DNA from: Hyphomicrobium sp.
GTDB taxonomy: Bacteria > Pseudomonadota > Alphaproteobacteria > Rhizobiales > Hyphomicrobiaceae
Direction: 5' to 3'
Length of the DNA stretch: 64,000 nt
NCBI GenBank assembly: GCA_022843145.1
Contig: JALHOF010000008.1
Location: forward strand, 62,001 to 126,000
Shown: positions 17,311 through 24,730 of the stretch, one piece after another
Numbering within the stretch: position 1 is the stretch's first letter
How the letters are laid out: each line of letters opens with the position of its first letter
Made by a program: the position numbers and the translations under genes
The notes under the pieces: generated by a model
The model's input: only the letters and a program-made list of their open reading frames with translations
Database searches by the model: none
Told to the model about the DNA's origin: nothing

Positions 17311-17886
17311 TCAGGCGAGCGCGACTTCGAGGTTGACCGGACGGGTCATGGTGTTGGCGACGGGCGACCACACCTTGGCATGGGCGACCAGCGCGTCGAG
17401 TTCCTCGCGCGGACGATCCGCCTCGAACGTCACCTTGGCGCGGATGTCGGTGAAGCCGACGGGCTTCTCGGAGAGGTCGCCCGTGCCCCAGACGGCGGTA
17501 ATATTGAGGTCGCCCTCGAGCTCGATCTCGAGCTTGTAGACCGTGATGCCGCGCGCCACCGCGTTGGCGTGAATGCCGACGGCGAGACACGAGCCGAGCG
17601 CCGAAAGAACGGCTTCGGATGGGTTCGGCGCGGTATCGTCACCCAACAGCCCTGGCGGCTCGTCGACGATGTAGGCCGGCAGGTTCCGGATGAAGTTCAA
17701 ATGCCGGAAGCGCCCCTCGGCTACCGTCTTGCACTTGAGCGTCTTGATCACTTCGGGGTTCGCTTTGCCGGCCGCGATCAGCTTCTCCAGCCCCTCTTTG
17801 TCGATCGGCGTCAAACAGCCGGTCATGGCGGTGCCGGGCGCCGGCGCTAGGCATCCGGTCAAGACGGTCTTGGCTTGCGCAGTCAT
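17311..17886 (-). CDS. OsmC family protein
   Basis: 191 residues from ATG 17886. The OsmC core is clear: APNPSEAVLSALGSCLAVGIHANAVARG in outline (PSEAVLSALGSC, the first redox cysteine), then ITVYKLEIELEGDLN and the C-terminal AHAKVWSPVANTMTRPV. In this region OsmC/Ohr enzymes have the second cysteine; here VWSPVANT has none, so it is not a typical Ohr peroxidase. The N-terminus adds two cysteines (GCLAP, GCLTP). It is the first gene of the minus-strand operon ending in cynS. A TetR-type operator lies 57 bp upstream of its start. Confidence 0.87.
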   Translation of the reverse strand: MTAQAKTVLTGCLAPAPGTAMTGCLTPIDKEGLEKLIAAGKANPEVIKTLKCKTVAEGRFRHLNFIRNLPAYIVDEPPGLLGDDTAPNPSEAVLSALGSCLAVGIHANAVARGITVYKLEIELEGDLNITAVWGTGDLSEKPVGFTDIRAKVTFEADRPREELDALVAHAKVWSPVANTMTRPVNLEVALA

Positions 17887-17942
17887 GGCATTCTCCTCCG
17901 GTTATTGGTCGGCTATGTGCCCGCTTCAGGGCCGTTAAGGAA

Positions 17943-17956
17943 ACAGACCGTTCTGT
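17943..17956. promoter_or_regulatory. TetR-type operator upstream of osmC-like operon
   Basis: ACAGACCGTTCTGT has a 5-bp inverted repeat (ACAGA/TCTGT). A possible minus-strand -10 (TAATAC, 17955-17960) overlaps its end, so a bound repressor would cover the start of transcription. It nearly matches the palindrome at 18142-18155 on the regulator side of the same intergenic region. That pair is the main reason to assign it to the divergent TetR protein. Confidence 0.65.
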
Positions 17957-18141
17957 ATTAGCAAGCGGCGTGCCAATTCCTAACGAAGTCATAATTATGA
18001 TATATAACAACGTACTATATGAATTTTGGCGAGCGCACTGGCATGGAAGACGGTGAAACTTTCAGCATTTCCCAGCGTCGACGATGGAGAATTGAGCACG
18101 CCCGCGACCACGCGCGGCTGGACGTCCGCGCCGGAAATGCT

Positions 18142-18155
18142 ACAGACCGGTCTGC
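18142..18155. promoter_or_regulatory. TetR-type operator upstream of tetR gene
   Basis: ACAGACCGGTCTGC, containing the perfect 12-bp palindrome CAGACCGGTCTG, 29 bp upstream of the regulator's ATG at 18185. Sites of the form AGACCG-CGGTCT are common for TetR repressors. Together with 17943-17956 it suggests that the regulator controls both itself and the cyanase operon. Confidence 0.7.
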
Positions 18156-18184
18156 ACGTCCCGTGAACGGAACGAGGATCGCGA

Positions 18185-18781
18185 ATGACGACACCTGGCG
18201 GGACTCGCACCAAGATCGATCCGTCGCCGCGCGGACGCCTGATCGCCGCCGCGACGAACCTGTTCTGTCAGCGCGGCATCAATGCCGTCGGCGTCGATGC
18301 CATTGTCGAGGAAGCCGGAACGGCGAAGACCACGCTCTACAAATTGTTCGGATCGAAAGAGCACCTCGTCGAGGCGGTGCTCGGCGCCGAGGGCGAAGCG
18401 TGGCGCGACTGGTTCATCACCACGACGACGCAAGCCGGGCCGGATGCTCACGCGCGACTACTCTCGGTGTTCCCGGTCCTCGCGCAATGGTTCCGGCAAA
18501 AGAGGTTCTATGGCTGCCCATTCATCAACGCCGTCGCCGAGCACGACAAGACGAGCGACCGGCTGCGTGAGCTGGCGCTCGGCCACAAGCGGCAGGTGTT
18601 GTCCTATATCCACGGATTATGCGTCGAGGCCGGCGTCGGCGATCCCAATCAATTGACGCACGAAATCGCACTGCTGATGGACGGCGCCATCGTTGCCGCC
18701 ATGATCACCAAGGACCCGGGCGTCGCCGATGTCGCGCAGCACGCTCTTCGCCGCCTGATCGAGGCTGAGCTGAAGGTTTGA
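18185..18781 (+). CDS. TetR family regulator divergent to the cyanase operon
   Basis: 198 residues from ATG 18185, with GAGGA 8 nt upstream. The helix-turn-helix is typical (GVDAIVEEAGTAKTTLYKLFGSKEHLVEAVL). The C-terminal domain is of the type seen in regulators with FYGCPFINAVAEH, a cysteine-containing motif. It is transcribed away from the OsmC-to-cynS operon, with two matching palindromes between them, so local repression is likely. The ligand is not known; the linked genes suggest a reactive cyano or sulfur compound. Confidence 0.88.
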   Translation: MTTPGGTRTKIDPSPRGRLIAAATNLFCQRGINAVGVDAIVEEAGTAKTTLYKLFGSKEHLVEAVLGAEGEAWRDWFITTTTQAGPDAHARLLSVFPVLAQWFRQKRFYGCPFINAVAEHDKTSDRLRELALGHKRQVLSYIHGLCVEAGVGDPNQLTHEIALLMDGAIVAAMITKDPGVADVAQHALRRLIEAELKV

Positions 18782-18794
18782 TCGCGTCCGACAA

Positions 18795-18823
18795 CCGGCG
18801 CGAAGCGTGTTGCTCCGCGCCGG
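18795..18823. terminator. Bidirectional terminator between convergent genes
   Basis: CCGGCGCG pairs with CGCGCCGG, extended by AGC/GCT, around a short loop. It lies between the stop codons of the TetR gene (plus) and the DsrE-like gene (minus). No long T tract is present on either side. Confidence 0.5.
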
Positions 18824-18835
18824 CCGTGATGTTCG

Positions 18836-19372
18836 TCAGTTCGACTTCTTCAATTGCGGCTGGTCGATGTAGCGCACATCCCGCACCGGATAGGGCAGCG
18901 GGTTGATGTACTGGTAGCCCTTAGACTGCCAGTGGACCAACTCAGGAAACCCGGCCGGCACGACCGTGACGAAGCCGTGCATATCTTCAGCCGACGCGTA
19001 GCCTGCGGCCTTCATGGCGTTGTTGCACATCTTGAACTCGACACCCATTTTGGCGAGCTCGTTCATCTTGTCCACGACACCCTGGTACTTCTCATAGTTC
19101 TCGCGCGCGAATGCCCTGAGTTCCGGGCCGTGTGTCACCACGATCGCCTTGCCCTTGGTTTCCTTGATCGTGTTCTTCACGAAGTTGTAGAGAATGTTGA
19201 GCTGGTTCGGATCTTGGTAGTTCGCGTCGAACACGACGTTGGTCGGCTCCATGGCGTGCATGTCCGTCTTGCCCTTGCCGAATGGCGCGAACGCATCGGC
19301 GAGGACGGCAGGAGCCGAGGCCGCGAGAAACAGCGTGATTCCAGCAGCTACGATTGTTGCTTTGCGTGTCAT
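18836..19372 (-). CDS. Exported DsrE/DsrF-like protein
   Basis: 178 residues from ATG 19372 (MTRKATIVAAG). A signal peptide of about 26 residues ends near AVLADA. The rest has the DsrE-like fold pattern: NVVFDANYQDPNQLNILYNF, AIVVTHGPELRAF, then EFKMCNNAMKAAGY with one cysteine near residue 125, at the position where sulfur-carrier DsrE proteins often have their active cysteine. The C-terminus (GYQYINPLPYPVRDVRY) is specific to this exported subgroup. The role may be periplasmic sulfur handling; this is inferred. A TetR gene lies immediately upstream on the same strand. Confidence 0.8.
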   Translation of the reverse strand: MTRKATIVAAGITLFLAASAPAVLADAFAPFGKGKTDMHAMEPTNVVFDANYQDPNQLNILYNFVKNTIKETKGKAIVVTHGPELRAFARENYEKYQGVVDKMNELAKMGVEFKMCNNAMKAAGYASAEDMHGFVTVVPAGFPELVHWQSKGYQYINPLPYPVRDVRYIDQPQLKKSN

Positions 19373-19391
19373 GACTTGCCTACTCCAGATA

Positions 19392-20033
19392 CTAGGTTGA
19401 CCGGCTGCGATGAGTTGATGCCGCGCGCTCCGCAGTTCGACGCGCCGCTTGCCTCCTCGGATGCTCGTCAAGGATCCGCAAGCCGCGGATCCAATTCTTC
19501 AGATAGGCGACCTCTCCGGCGATGAGATCCGGCGCCGACATCACGCTCGCCATCAAGCTGATGCCTTGCAGTGCCGCGACCAGATGCGCGGCATGCGCCC
19601 GGCTCTTGGCGCCCGCTCCAAGAGCGCGGAACTGGCTTTCCGCCCAATCGATCAACGTCTGGAACGGCGCCGTCGCATCGAGCCGGCGCACACGCGCCAC
19701 TTCGAAACACAAGCTGCCGATCGGACAGCCGAACTGCGCATCCACGTATCGATCGGACATCCAGACGTCGACGAGCGCATGCAGCCTGCCAACTGGACCG
19801 GCGCGCCGCGAATGGCGCTCCAGCATATCGACGACATGCGCCGCGCGCCGCGCAATCACTGCCGCGGTCAGGTCATCCTTTGTCGGATAGTAATAAAACA
19901 CGCTGCCCATCGGCACGCCCGAAGCGTGAGCCACGTCCTTGAGGGTCGTCGCCTCGACGCCGCGCCTATGAAACAACGTGGCTGCCGCTTCTACCAGCTT
20001 CTCGCGCCGGCTGTTTTCCACGACATCGGACAT
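19392..20033 (-). CDS. TetR family regulator
   Basis: 213 residues. The helix-turn-helix is clear (TTLKDVAHASGVPMGSVFYYYPTKDDL). The middle carries QFGCPIGSLCFEVAR, a pattern common in one TetR C-terminal group. The tail is arginine- and serine-rich and of low complexity. It is transcribed toward the DsrE-like gene 19 bp downstream, so the two may form a two-gene unit. The palindrome at 20095-20110 overlaps its predicted promoter, suggesting autoregulation. Confidence 0.86.
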   Translation of the reverse strand: MSDVVENSRREKLVEAAATLFHRRGVEATTLKDVAHASGVPMGSVFYYYPTKDDLTAAVIARRAAHVVDMLERHSRRAGPVGRLHALVDVWMSDRYVDAQFGCPIGSLCFEVARVRRLDATAPFQTLIDWAESQFRALGAGAKSRAHAAHLVAALQGISLMASVMSAPDLIAGEVAYLKNWIRGLRILDEHPRRQAARRTAERAASTHRSRST

Positions 20034-20094
20034 CCGGTTAGCACCTCGATGTAGCGCGACGAACTCGCGTCGCCAGAACCTGCCGTCGAGCTAG

Positions 20095-20110
20095 CTAGTT
20101 GACTAACTAG
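20095..20110. promoter_or_regulatory. TetR-type operator CTAGTT-GACT-AACTAG
   Basis: A perfect 6-bp inverted repeat with a 4-bp centre, 62 bp upstream of the TetR start at 20033. It overlaps the expected transcription start of the promoter at 20115-20143. The form is typical of TetR self-operators. Confidence 0.65.
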
Positions 20111-20114
20111 AATA

Positions 20115-20143
20115 TGAGTAAGTTTGCTGGGTCGCCATGTCAA
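20115..20143 (-). promoter_or_regulatory. Predicted sigma-70 promoter of the TetR/DsrE unit
   Basis: On the minus strand TTGACA (20143-20138) and TACTCA (20120-20115) are separated by 17 bp. The start site would fall about 7 bp downstream, inside the palindrome at 20095-20110. The -10 box matches the consensus only partly. Confidence 0.45.
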
Positions 20144-20210
20144 CCAATGATTTATCAACGGCTCTTGCGCGCCAACGTGGCCCTGCTCGCGGCTCGGCGC
20201 ACGGGGGCTC

Positions 20211-21038
20211 TCACGCGTCGGACGACGTATCGCCCGGCGGGAGCGTGCCGGCGAGCTTGCGCGCCGCCGCCTTCAACTTGGGCAAGAGCTTGAGCGCGCT
20301 CGCGAGCGGCAACCGCGCAATCGGCGCATGACAGGCGAGCGCCGCCACCGTCGTGCCCGCGCGATCCTTGACCGGTACCGCGACCGCGATCAGCCCGAGC
20401 AGGAACTCCTCGTTGTCGACGCTGTAGCCCACCTCGGCGATGCGCGCGAGTTCAGCCTCGAGCTCCTTGCGCGAGGTGATCGTTGCCGGTGTATGAGCTT
20501 CCAGCTTGATATTGCCGAGCAGCGCGTCGCGCCGTCCCTTGTCCATGTGCGCGAGGAAGAGCTTGCCGCTAGACGTGCAATGCACTGGCACGCGCGATCC
20601 GGGTTCGAGGTGTAGCCGCAGCGGCCAGCGCGTCTCGACGCGATCGAGGTAATAGACGTCCGTTCCCGCCAGTGTCGTGCAGTTGCACGTTTCGCCGACC
20701 TGATCGACGAGCGCGCGCAGGATCGCGTGGCGCTCGACGCTCGCGCGCCCGGACCGCACCGCATATAATCCGAGCCGCACGAGACTCGGTCCGACATTGA
20801 AATGACGTCCGCCCGGTTCGCGCTCGAGATAGCCTTCCGCCTCGAGCCGCTGACAGAGCCTGTGCACCGTCGGCTTCGAGATCCGCAACACCGCCGAAAG
20901 CTCAGGAAGCGAAAACGCGCGGCCGCTAGACGCCACGAGCTGAAGCACGTCGAGAACGCGAATATGCACCGAACTGTCGCCGCGCGATGCGGTGGCTTTC
21001 GCGCGCGTGACGGACGTTTCGGTCCGAGCCTTTGCCAA
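20211..21038 (-). CDS. IclR family regulator
   Basis: 275 residues. The winged helix-turn-helix lies at about 28-90 (FSLPELSAVLRISKPTVHRLCQRLEAEGYL). The IclR effector domain follows (VGETCNCTTLAG, HCTSSGKLFLAHM, and the C-terminal LLGLIAVAVPVKD). It is divergent from a GMC oxidoreductase and TRAP importer cluster and is probably its regulator. The N-terminal 20 residues are basic and of low complexity. The inducer is unknown, presumably the substrate or product of the neighbouring catabolic genes. Confidence 0.9.
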   Translation of the reverse strand: MAKARTETSVTRAKATASRGDSSVHIRVLDVLQLVASSGRAFSLPELSAVLRISKPTVHRLCQRLEAEGYLEREPGGRHFNVGPSLVRLGLYAVRSGRASVERHAILRALVDQVGETCNCTTLAGTDVYYLDRVETRWPLRLHLEPGSRVPVHCTSSGKLFLAHMDKGRRDALLGNIKLEAHTPATITSRKELEAELARIAEVGYSVDNEEFLLGLIAVAVPVKDRAGTTVAALACHAPIARLPLASALKLLPKLKAAARKLAGTLPPGDTSSDA

Positions 21039-21123
21039 GCAGATTATCCTGTTCGAGGGACGTCGATGCTGGAAATTGGCTTACAAATCACGCGCGGGTC
21101 AACATTGCAGCGCACAACGGCGA

Positions 21124-21157
21124 TACAAAAAATGAGACACAACGTTTCATTCTTGTA
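21124..21157. promoter_or_regulatory. Dyad in IclR/GMC divergent promoter region
   Basis: AATGAGAC and GTTTCATT (7 of 8 bases symmetric, 5-bp spacer) are flanked by TACAA and TTGTA, making an extended imperfect inverted repeat. It lies between the divergent IclR gene and the GMC oxidoreductase gene, where an IclR operator is expected. Confidence 0.5.
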
Positions 21158-21212
21158 TTGACGTGAGGTCGCGTCTCTGGTGCTCTGAGGCCGTCTTGCA
21201 CAAGGTAGACCC

Positions 21213-22844
21213 ATGGCCGGCGAAGACTTCGATTACGTTGTGGTAGGTGCCGGATCGGCGGGCTGCGCCCTCGCAAGCCGTCTGTCCGAGGACGGGCGGA
21301 CGCGCGTTGCGCTGCTCGAAGCCGGGCCCCGCGACACGAGCTTCTGGGTGCATCTGCCAATCGGCTACGGCAAGACGATGTGGAGTGACGCCGTCAATTG
21401 GCGTTTCTACACCGAGCCCGAGCCGAACATGGCGGGCCGCAAGATCTATTGGCCGCGCGGCCGCGTGCTCGGGGGGTCGAGTTCGATCAACGGCTTGATC
21501 GCGATCCGCGGCCAGCCGGAGGACTATGACCACTGGAGCGCACTCGGCAATGCCGGGTGGTCGTGGGCGGACGTGCTGCCCTACTTCAAAAAGCTCGAGA
21601 ACAACGACGCCGACGATCCCGCCGGGCTGCACGGCCGCTCGGGGCCCGTTACCGTCACCAGCATCAAACATCGCAACGAGTTGATCGAGGCGGTCATCTC
21701 CTCGGCCAACGCACTCGGCGTGCCGCGCACGCGCGACTTCAATGGCGTCGCACAGGAAGGCGTCGGCTACTATCAGCTCACCACGCGGAACGGCCTGCGC
21801 ATGAGCGCCGCCAAAGCCTATCTCAAGCCCGCACGCGGCCGCGCGACGCTGCGCGTCCTCACCGGCGCCCGCGCCACCGCCATCACCTTCGACAACCGCC
21901 GCGCCACCGGCGTGCGCTACGTGTCGCAGAACCGCGAGCAGATAGCCCATGCGCGCCGCGGCGTTGTGTTGTCGGCGGGCGCCCTGCAATCGCCGCAGCT
22001 TCTCATGCTCTCCGGTATCGGACCTGCTGCAGAGCTATCGGCACATGGCATTCCCGTACTGCTCGACCGTCCCGCCGTCGGCCAGAACCTGCAGGACCAT
22101 TTGCAGATCAGGCTGATCTACCGATGCCGCCGGCCGATCACCACCAACGATCAGCTCAATTCGTGGATCGGGCAGGCGCGCATCGGCCTGCAGTGGGCCC
22201 TCGCCCGCTCGGGTCCGCTCGCGGTCGGAATCAACCAGGGCGGGTTGTTCACGCGCGTTCTGCCTGAATCGAAATCACCCGACATTCAATTCCACATAGC
22301 CACGCTGAGCGCCGACATGGCCGGCGGCGTGCCGCACCCGTTCTCGGGCTGCACGCTGTCCGTTTGCCAGCTTCGCCCCGAGAGCCGCGGCCATATCGGC
22401 CTCGCCTCGCGCGATCCCCTCGCCGCGCCGCGCATTGTCGCCAACTATCTCGACGCCGAGACCGACCGCCGCTGCGTGAGCGCCGCCATCGCATTCGCGC
22501 GCCGCCTCGCCCAGACAGCGCCGCTCGCCGGAGAGATCGCGGAAGAGATCATGCCCGGCCCCGGGGCCCAGACCGGCGCCGACTTCCTGACGTTCGCGCG
22601 CGAAAGCGGCGCCACCATCTTTCATCCGTCCGGTACGTGCCGCATGGGCATCGACGCCGACGCCGTCGTCGATCCCGCGCTCAAGGTGCGCGGCGTCGAA
22701 GGTGTTTGGGTCGCCGACTGCTCGATTATGCCGACGCTGGTATCGGGCAACACCAACCTGCCTGCGATCATGATCGGCGAGAAGGCGGCCGACATGATCC
22801 GGGCGGATACGGGCAGGTCCTCGGCGCGAGCCGATGCCGCCTGA
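21213..22844 (+). CDS. GMC family FAD-dependent alcohol/choline-type oxidoreductase
   Basis: 543 residues. The N-terminal FAD motif (VVGAGSAGCALASRL), the first GMC signature (GRVLGGSSSINGLIAIRG) and the second signature (SAGALQSPQLLMLSGIG) are all present. The C-terminal active-site region contains FHPSGTCRMG, with its histidine, and SGNTNLPAIMIGEKAA, with the asparagine pairing it. Family members oxidise primary alcohols or choline to aldehydes. The TRAP importer genes follow at once, so an imported alcohol or hydroxy acid is a reasonable but unproven substrate. Confidence 0.93.
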   Translation: MAGEDFDYVVVGAGSAGCALASRLSEDGRTRVALLEAGPRDTSFWVHLPIGYGKTMWSDAVNWRFYTEPEPNMAGRKIYWPRGRVLGGSSSINGLIAIRGQPEDYDHWSALGNAGWSWADVLPYFKKLENNDADDPAGLHGRSGPVTVTSIKHRNELIEAVISSANALGVPRTRDFNGVAQEGVGYYQLTTRNGLRMSAAKAYLKPARGRATLRVLTGARATAITFDNRRATGVRYVSQNREQIAHARRGVVLSAGALQSPQLLMLSGIGPAAELSAHGIPVLLDRPAVGQNLQDHLQIRLIYRCRRPITTNDQLNSWIGQARIGLQWALARSGPLAVGINQGGLFTRVLPESKSPDIQFHIATLSADMAGGVPHPFSGCTLSVCQLRPESRGHIGLASRDPLAAPRIVANYLDAETDRRCVSAAIAFARRLAQTAPLAGEIAEEIMPGPGAQTGADFLTFARESGATIFHPSGTCRMGIDADAVVDPALKVRGVEGVWVADCSIMPTLVSGNTNLPAIMIGEKAADMIRADTGRSSARADAA

Positions 22845-22940
22845 CTTCGAGACGTCACACAGAAGGCGCGAGCAAGCGCACGACTAGTCGCAAAGAACAC
22901 GTCAAAACCATCACTTGCGATCATCACGGAGGAAACCGAA

Positions 22941-24035
22941 ATGCGACGATTGATGTTCCTGCTGAGCTTCATGGCGATGGTGTTCTGCCTGACACCCGTC
23001 ACAGTGCATGCGCAGCAGAAGATCCGCATGCAGACCGCGGTCCCGTCGGCGAGCATCTATTTCGAGCTGTTGAAGCGCTACGCCGACCGCGTCGACAAGA
23101 TGTCGAATGGGCGGCTCAAGATCGAGGTGCTGCCCGATGGCGCGATCGTGCCGGCGTTCGAAATTCTAGATGCCGTCGACAAAGGCATTATCGAAGGTGG
23201 CTATGCCTGGACCCACTACTGGTCTGGAAAACACCCCGCTGCAGGTCTGTTCTCGAACCCGATGGCCGGCTCGGGCGCGGGCATGGATCAGCTCACGCAC
23301 GTCGCCTGGCTGCTTGAAGGCGGCGGCAATCAGCTGCTCGAAAAGTTCTATAACGACGTTTTGAAGCTCAAGGTCGTGCCGATGATGGTGCAGCCTATGG
23401 GCCCGGATCCGCTGGGCTGGTTCAAGCGGCCGATCAAGGACGTCGCCGACTTCAAGACGATGAAGTACCGCTCGCCTCCCGGCATCACGGGCGAGATCTT
23501 CAAGGAGATGGGCATCGCAGCCGTGGCAATGCCGGGCGGCGAAATCGTGCCGGCCGCACAGCGCGGAACGATCGATGCGGCCGAATGGATCGGACCCGCC
23601 GACGACCGCAACCTCGGTCTGCATACGGTGTGGAAGTACTATTATCTTCAGGGACTGCACCAATCGACAGACGTCGGCGAAGTGCTGTGGAACAAGGCGT
23701 TCTACGACAAGCTGACGCCTGACCTGAAAGAAATCCTGAAGGGTGCGGCGCTGGCTTCGATGACCGAGACCTACTCGTTCAACGTCTATCGCAACGCGCA
23801 GGCGATCATCGAACTCCGCGAGAAGCACGGCGTGCAGATCCTCGATACGCCCAAGGACTTCTTCCCCGAGTTCGTCAAGGCGACCAACACCGTGCTCGAC
23901 CGCTACGCCGCCAAGGACGCCTTCTTCAAGGAGGTCCTCGATAGCCAGCGCACGTTTGGCAAAACGGTCGTGCCTTACTGGACGAAGATCATCGACCTCT
24001 ACTCGCAGCTCGGCAATGCGTCGCCGCTGAAGTAG
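22941..24035 (+). CDS. TRAP transporter substrate-binding protein (DctP family)
   Basis: 364 residues. A signal peptide (MFLLSFMAMVFCLTPVTVHAQ) precedes the mature binding protein. The pattern (KIRMQTAVPS, NGRLKIEVLPDGAIVPAFEILDAV, QRGTIDAAEWIGPADD) is that of the DctP subgroup linked with oxo-acid, mannitol or chloroaromatic-type TRAP systems. It captures an anionic ligand in the periplasm and hands it to the DctQM membrane pair encoded just downstream. The substrate cannot be read from sequence. It starts 96 bp after the GMC gene and has a GGAGG-type site (CGGAGGAAACCGAA). Confidence 0.93.
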   Translation: MRRLMFLLSFMAMVFCLTPVTVHAQQKIRMQTAVPSASIYFELLKRYADRVDKMSNGRLKIEVLPDGAIVPAFEILDAVDKGIIEGGYAWTHYWSGKHPAAGLFSNPMAGSGAGMDQLTHVAWLLEGGGNQLLEKFYNDVLKLKVVPMMVQPMGPDPLGWFKRPIKDVADFKTMKYRSPPGITGEIFKEMGIAAVAMPGGEIVPAAQRGTIDAAEWIGPADDRNLGLHTVWKYYYLQGLHQSTDVGEVLWNKAFYDKLTPDLKEILKGAALASMTETYSFNVYRNAQAIIELREKHGVQILDTPKDFFPEFVKATNTVLDRYAAKDAFFKEVLDSQRTFGKTVVPYWTKIIDLYSQLGNASPLK

Positions 24036-24145
24036 GTTCGACGACACGTGCCGCCGGCGGCAATCCCACGGCCACCGGCGGCGCGGCATCTCTTTCTGCT
24101 CTGACGGGACGTCTCCGCGTGCGGAGCTGTCGGCAAGAGGATCCC

Positions 24146-24730
24146 ATGTCGAAGTCGCCGCCCGGAACGCTGGAACGCGCCGTCCAGAGCATAGATCAGA
24201 TTGCGCTTTGGTCCGGCCGCATCGTCGGCTGGCTCATCGTGCCGATGGTGATGAGCCTCGTCTACGAGGTGGTCGCGCGCTACGTGTTCAATGCGCCGAC
24301 CATCTGGGCCTACGACATGACCTTCATGACCTACGGCTCGTTCTTCATGCTCGGCTCGGCGTACACGCTGCTCCGCGGCGGCCACATCCGCACCGACAGC
24401 TTCTACAGCGGCTGGTCGGCGCGGACACAGGGCATCGTCGACACGATCTGCTATGTGCTGTTCTTCTTCCCGCCGATGCTGATCTTCCTCTACGTAACGT
24501 GGGACTTCTTCATCGTGTCGTTCGGACGCGGCGAGCGCAGCGTGACGTCACCTTGGATGCCCGCCATTTATCCGCTGAAGTTCGTGCTGCCCGCGACCTG
24601 CATGTTGCTGATCATCCAGGGCGTCAGTGAACTCCTGCGTTCGATCCATGCCGCACGCACCGGCTATTGGATCCCGCGCCCGCATCCCATCGCCGAAGAT
24701 GCCGTCCTAGAGGAAAAGCCCAATGCCTAA
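24146..24730 (+). CDS. TRAP transporter small permease (DctQ family)
   Basis: 194 residues from ATG 24146, with AAGAGG 6-7 nt upstream; a GTG at 24119 is less likely. Four membrane segments are predicted, with the DctQ pattern of GWLIVPMVMSLVYEVVARY and TFMTYGSFFMLGSAYTLLRGGHIR. It joins the large permease to form the transport channel. The stop overlaps the start of dctM by 8 bp, so translation is coupled. Confidence 0.92.
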   Translation: MSKSPPGTLERAVQSIDQIALWSGRIVGWLIVPMVMSLVYEVVARYVFNAPTIWAYDMTFMTYGSFFMLGSAYTLLRGGHIRTDSFYSGWSARTQGIVDTICYVLFFFPPMLIFLYVTWDFFIVSFGRGERSVTSPWMPAIYPLKFVLPATCMLLIIQGVSELLRSIHAARTGYWIPRPHPIAEDAVLEEKPNA

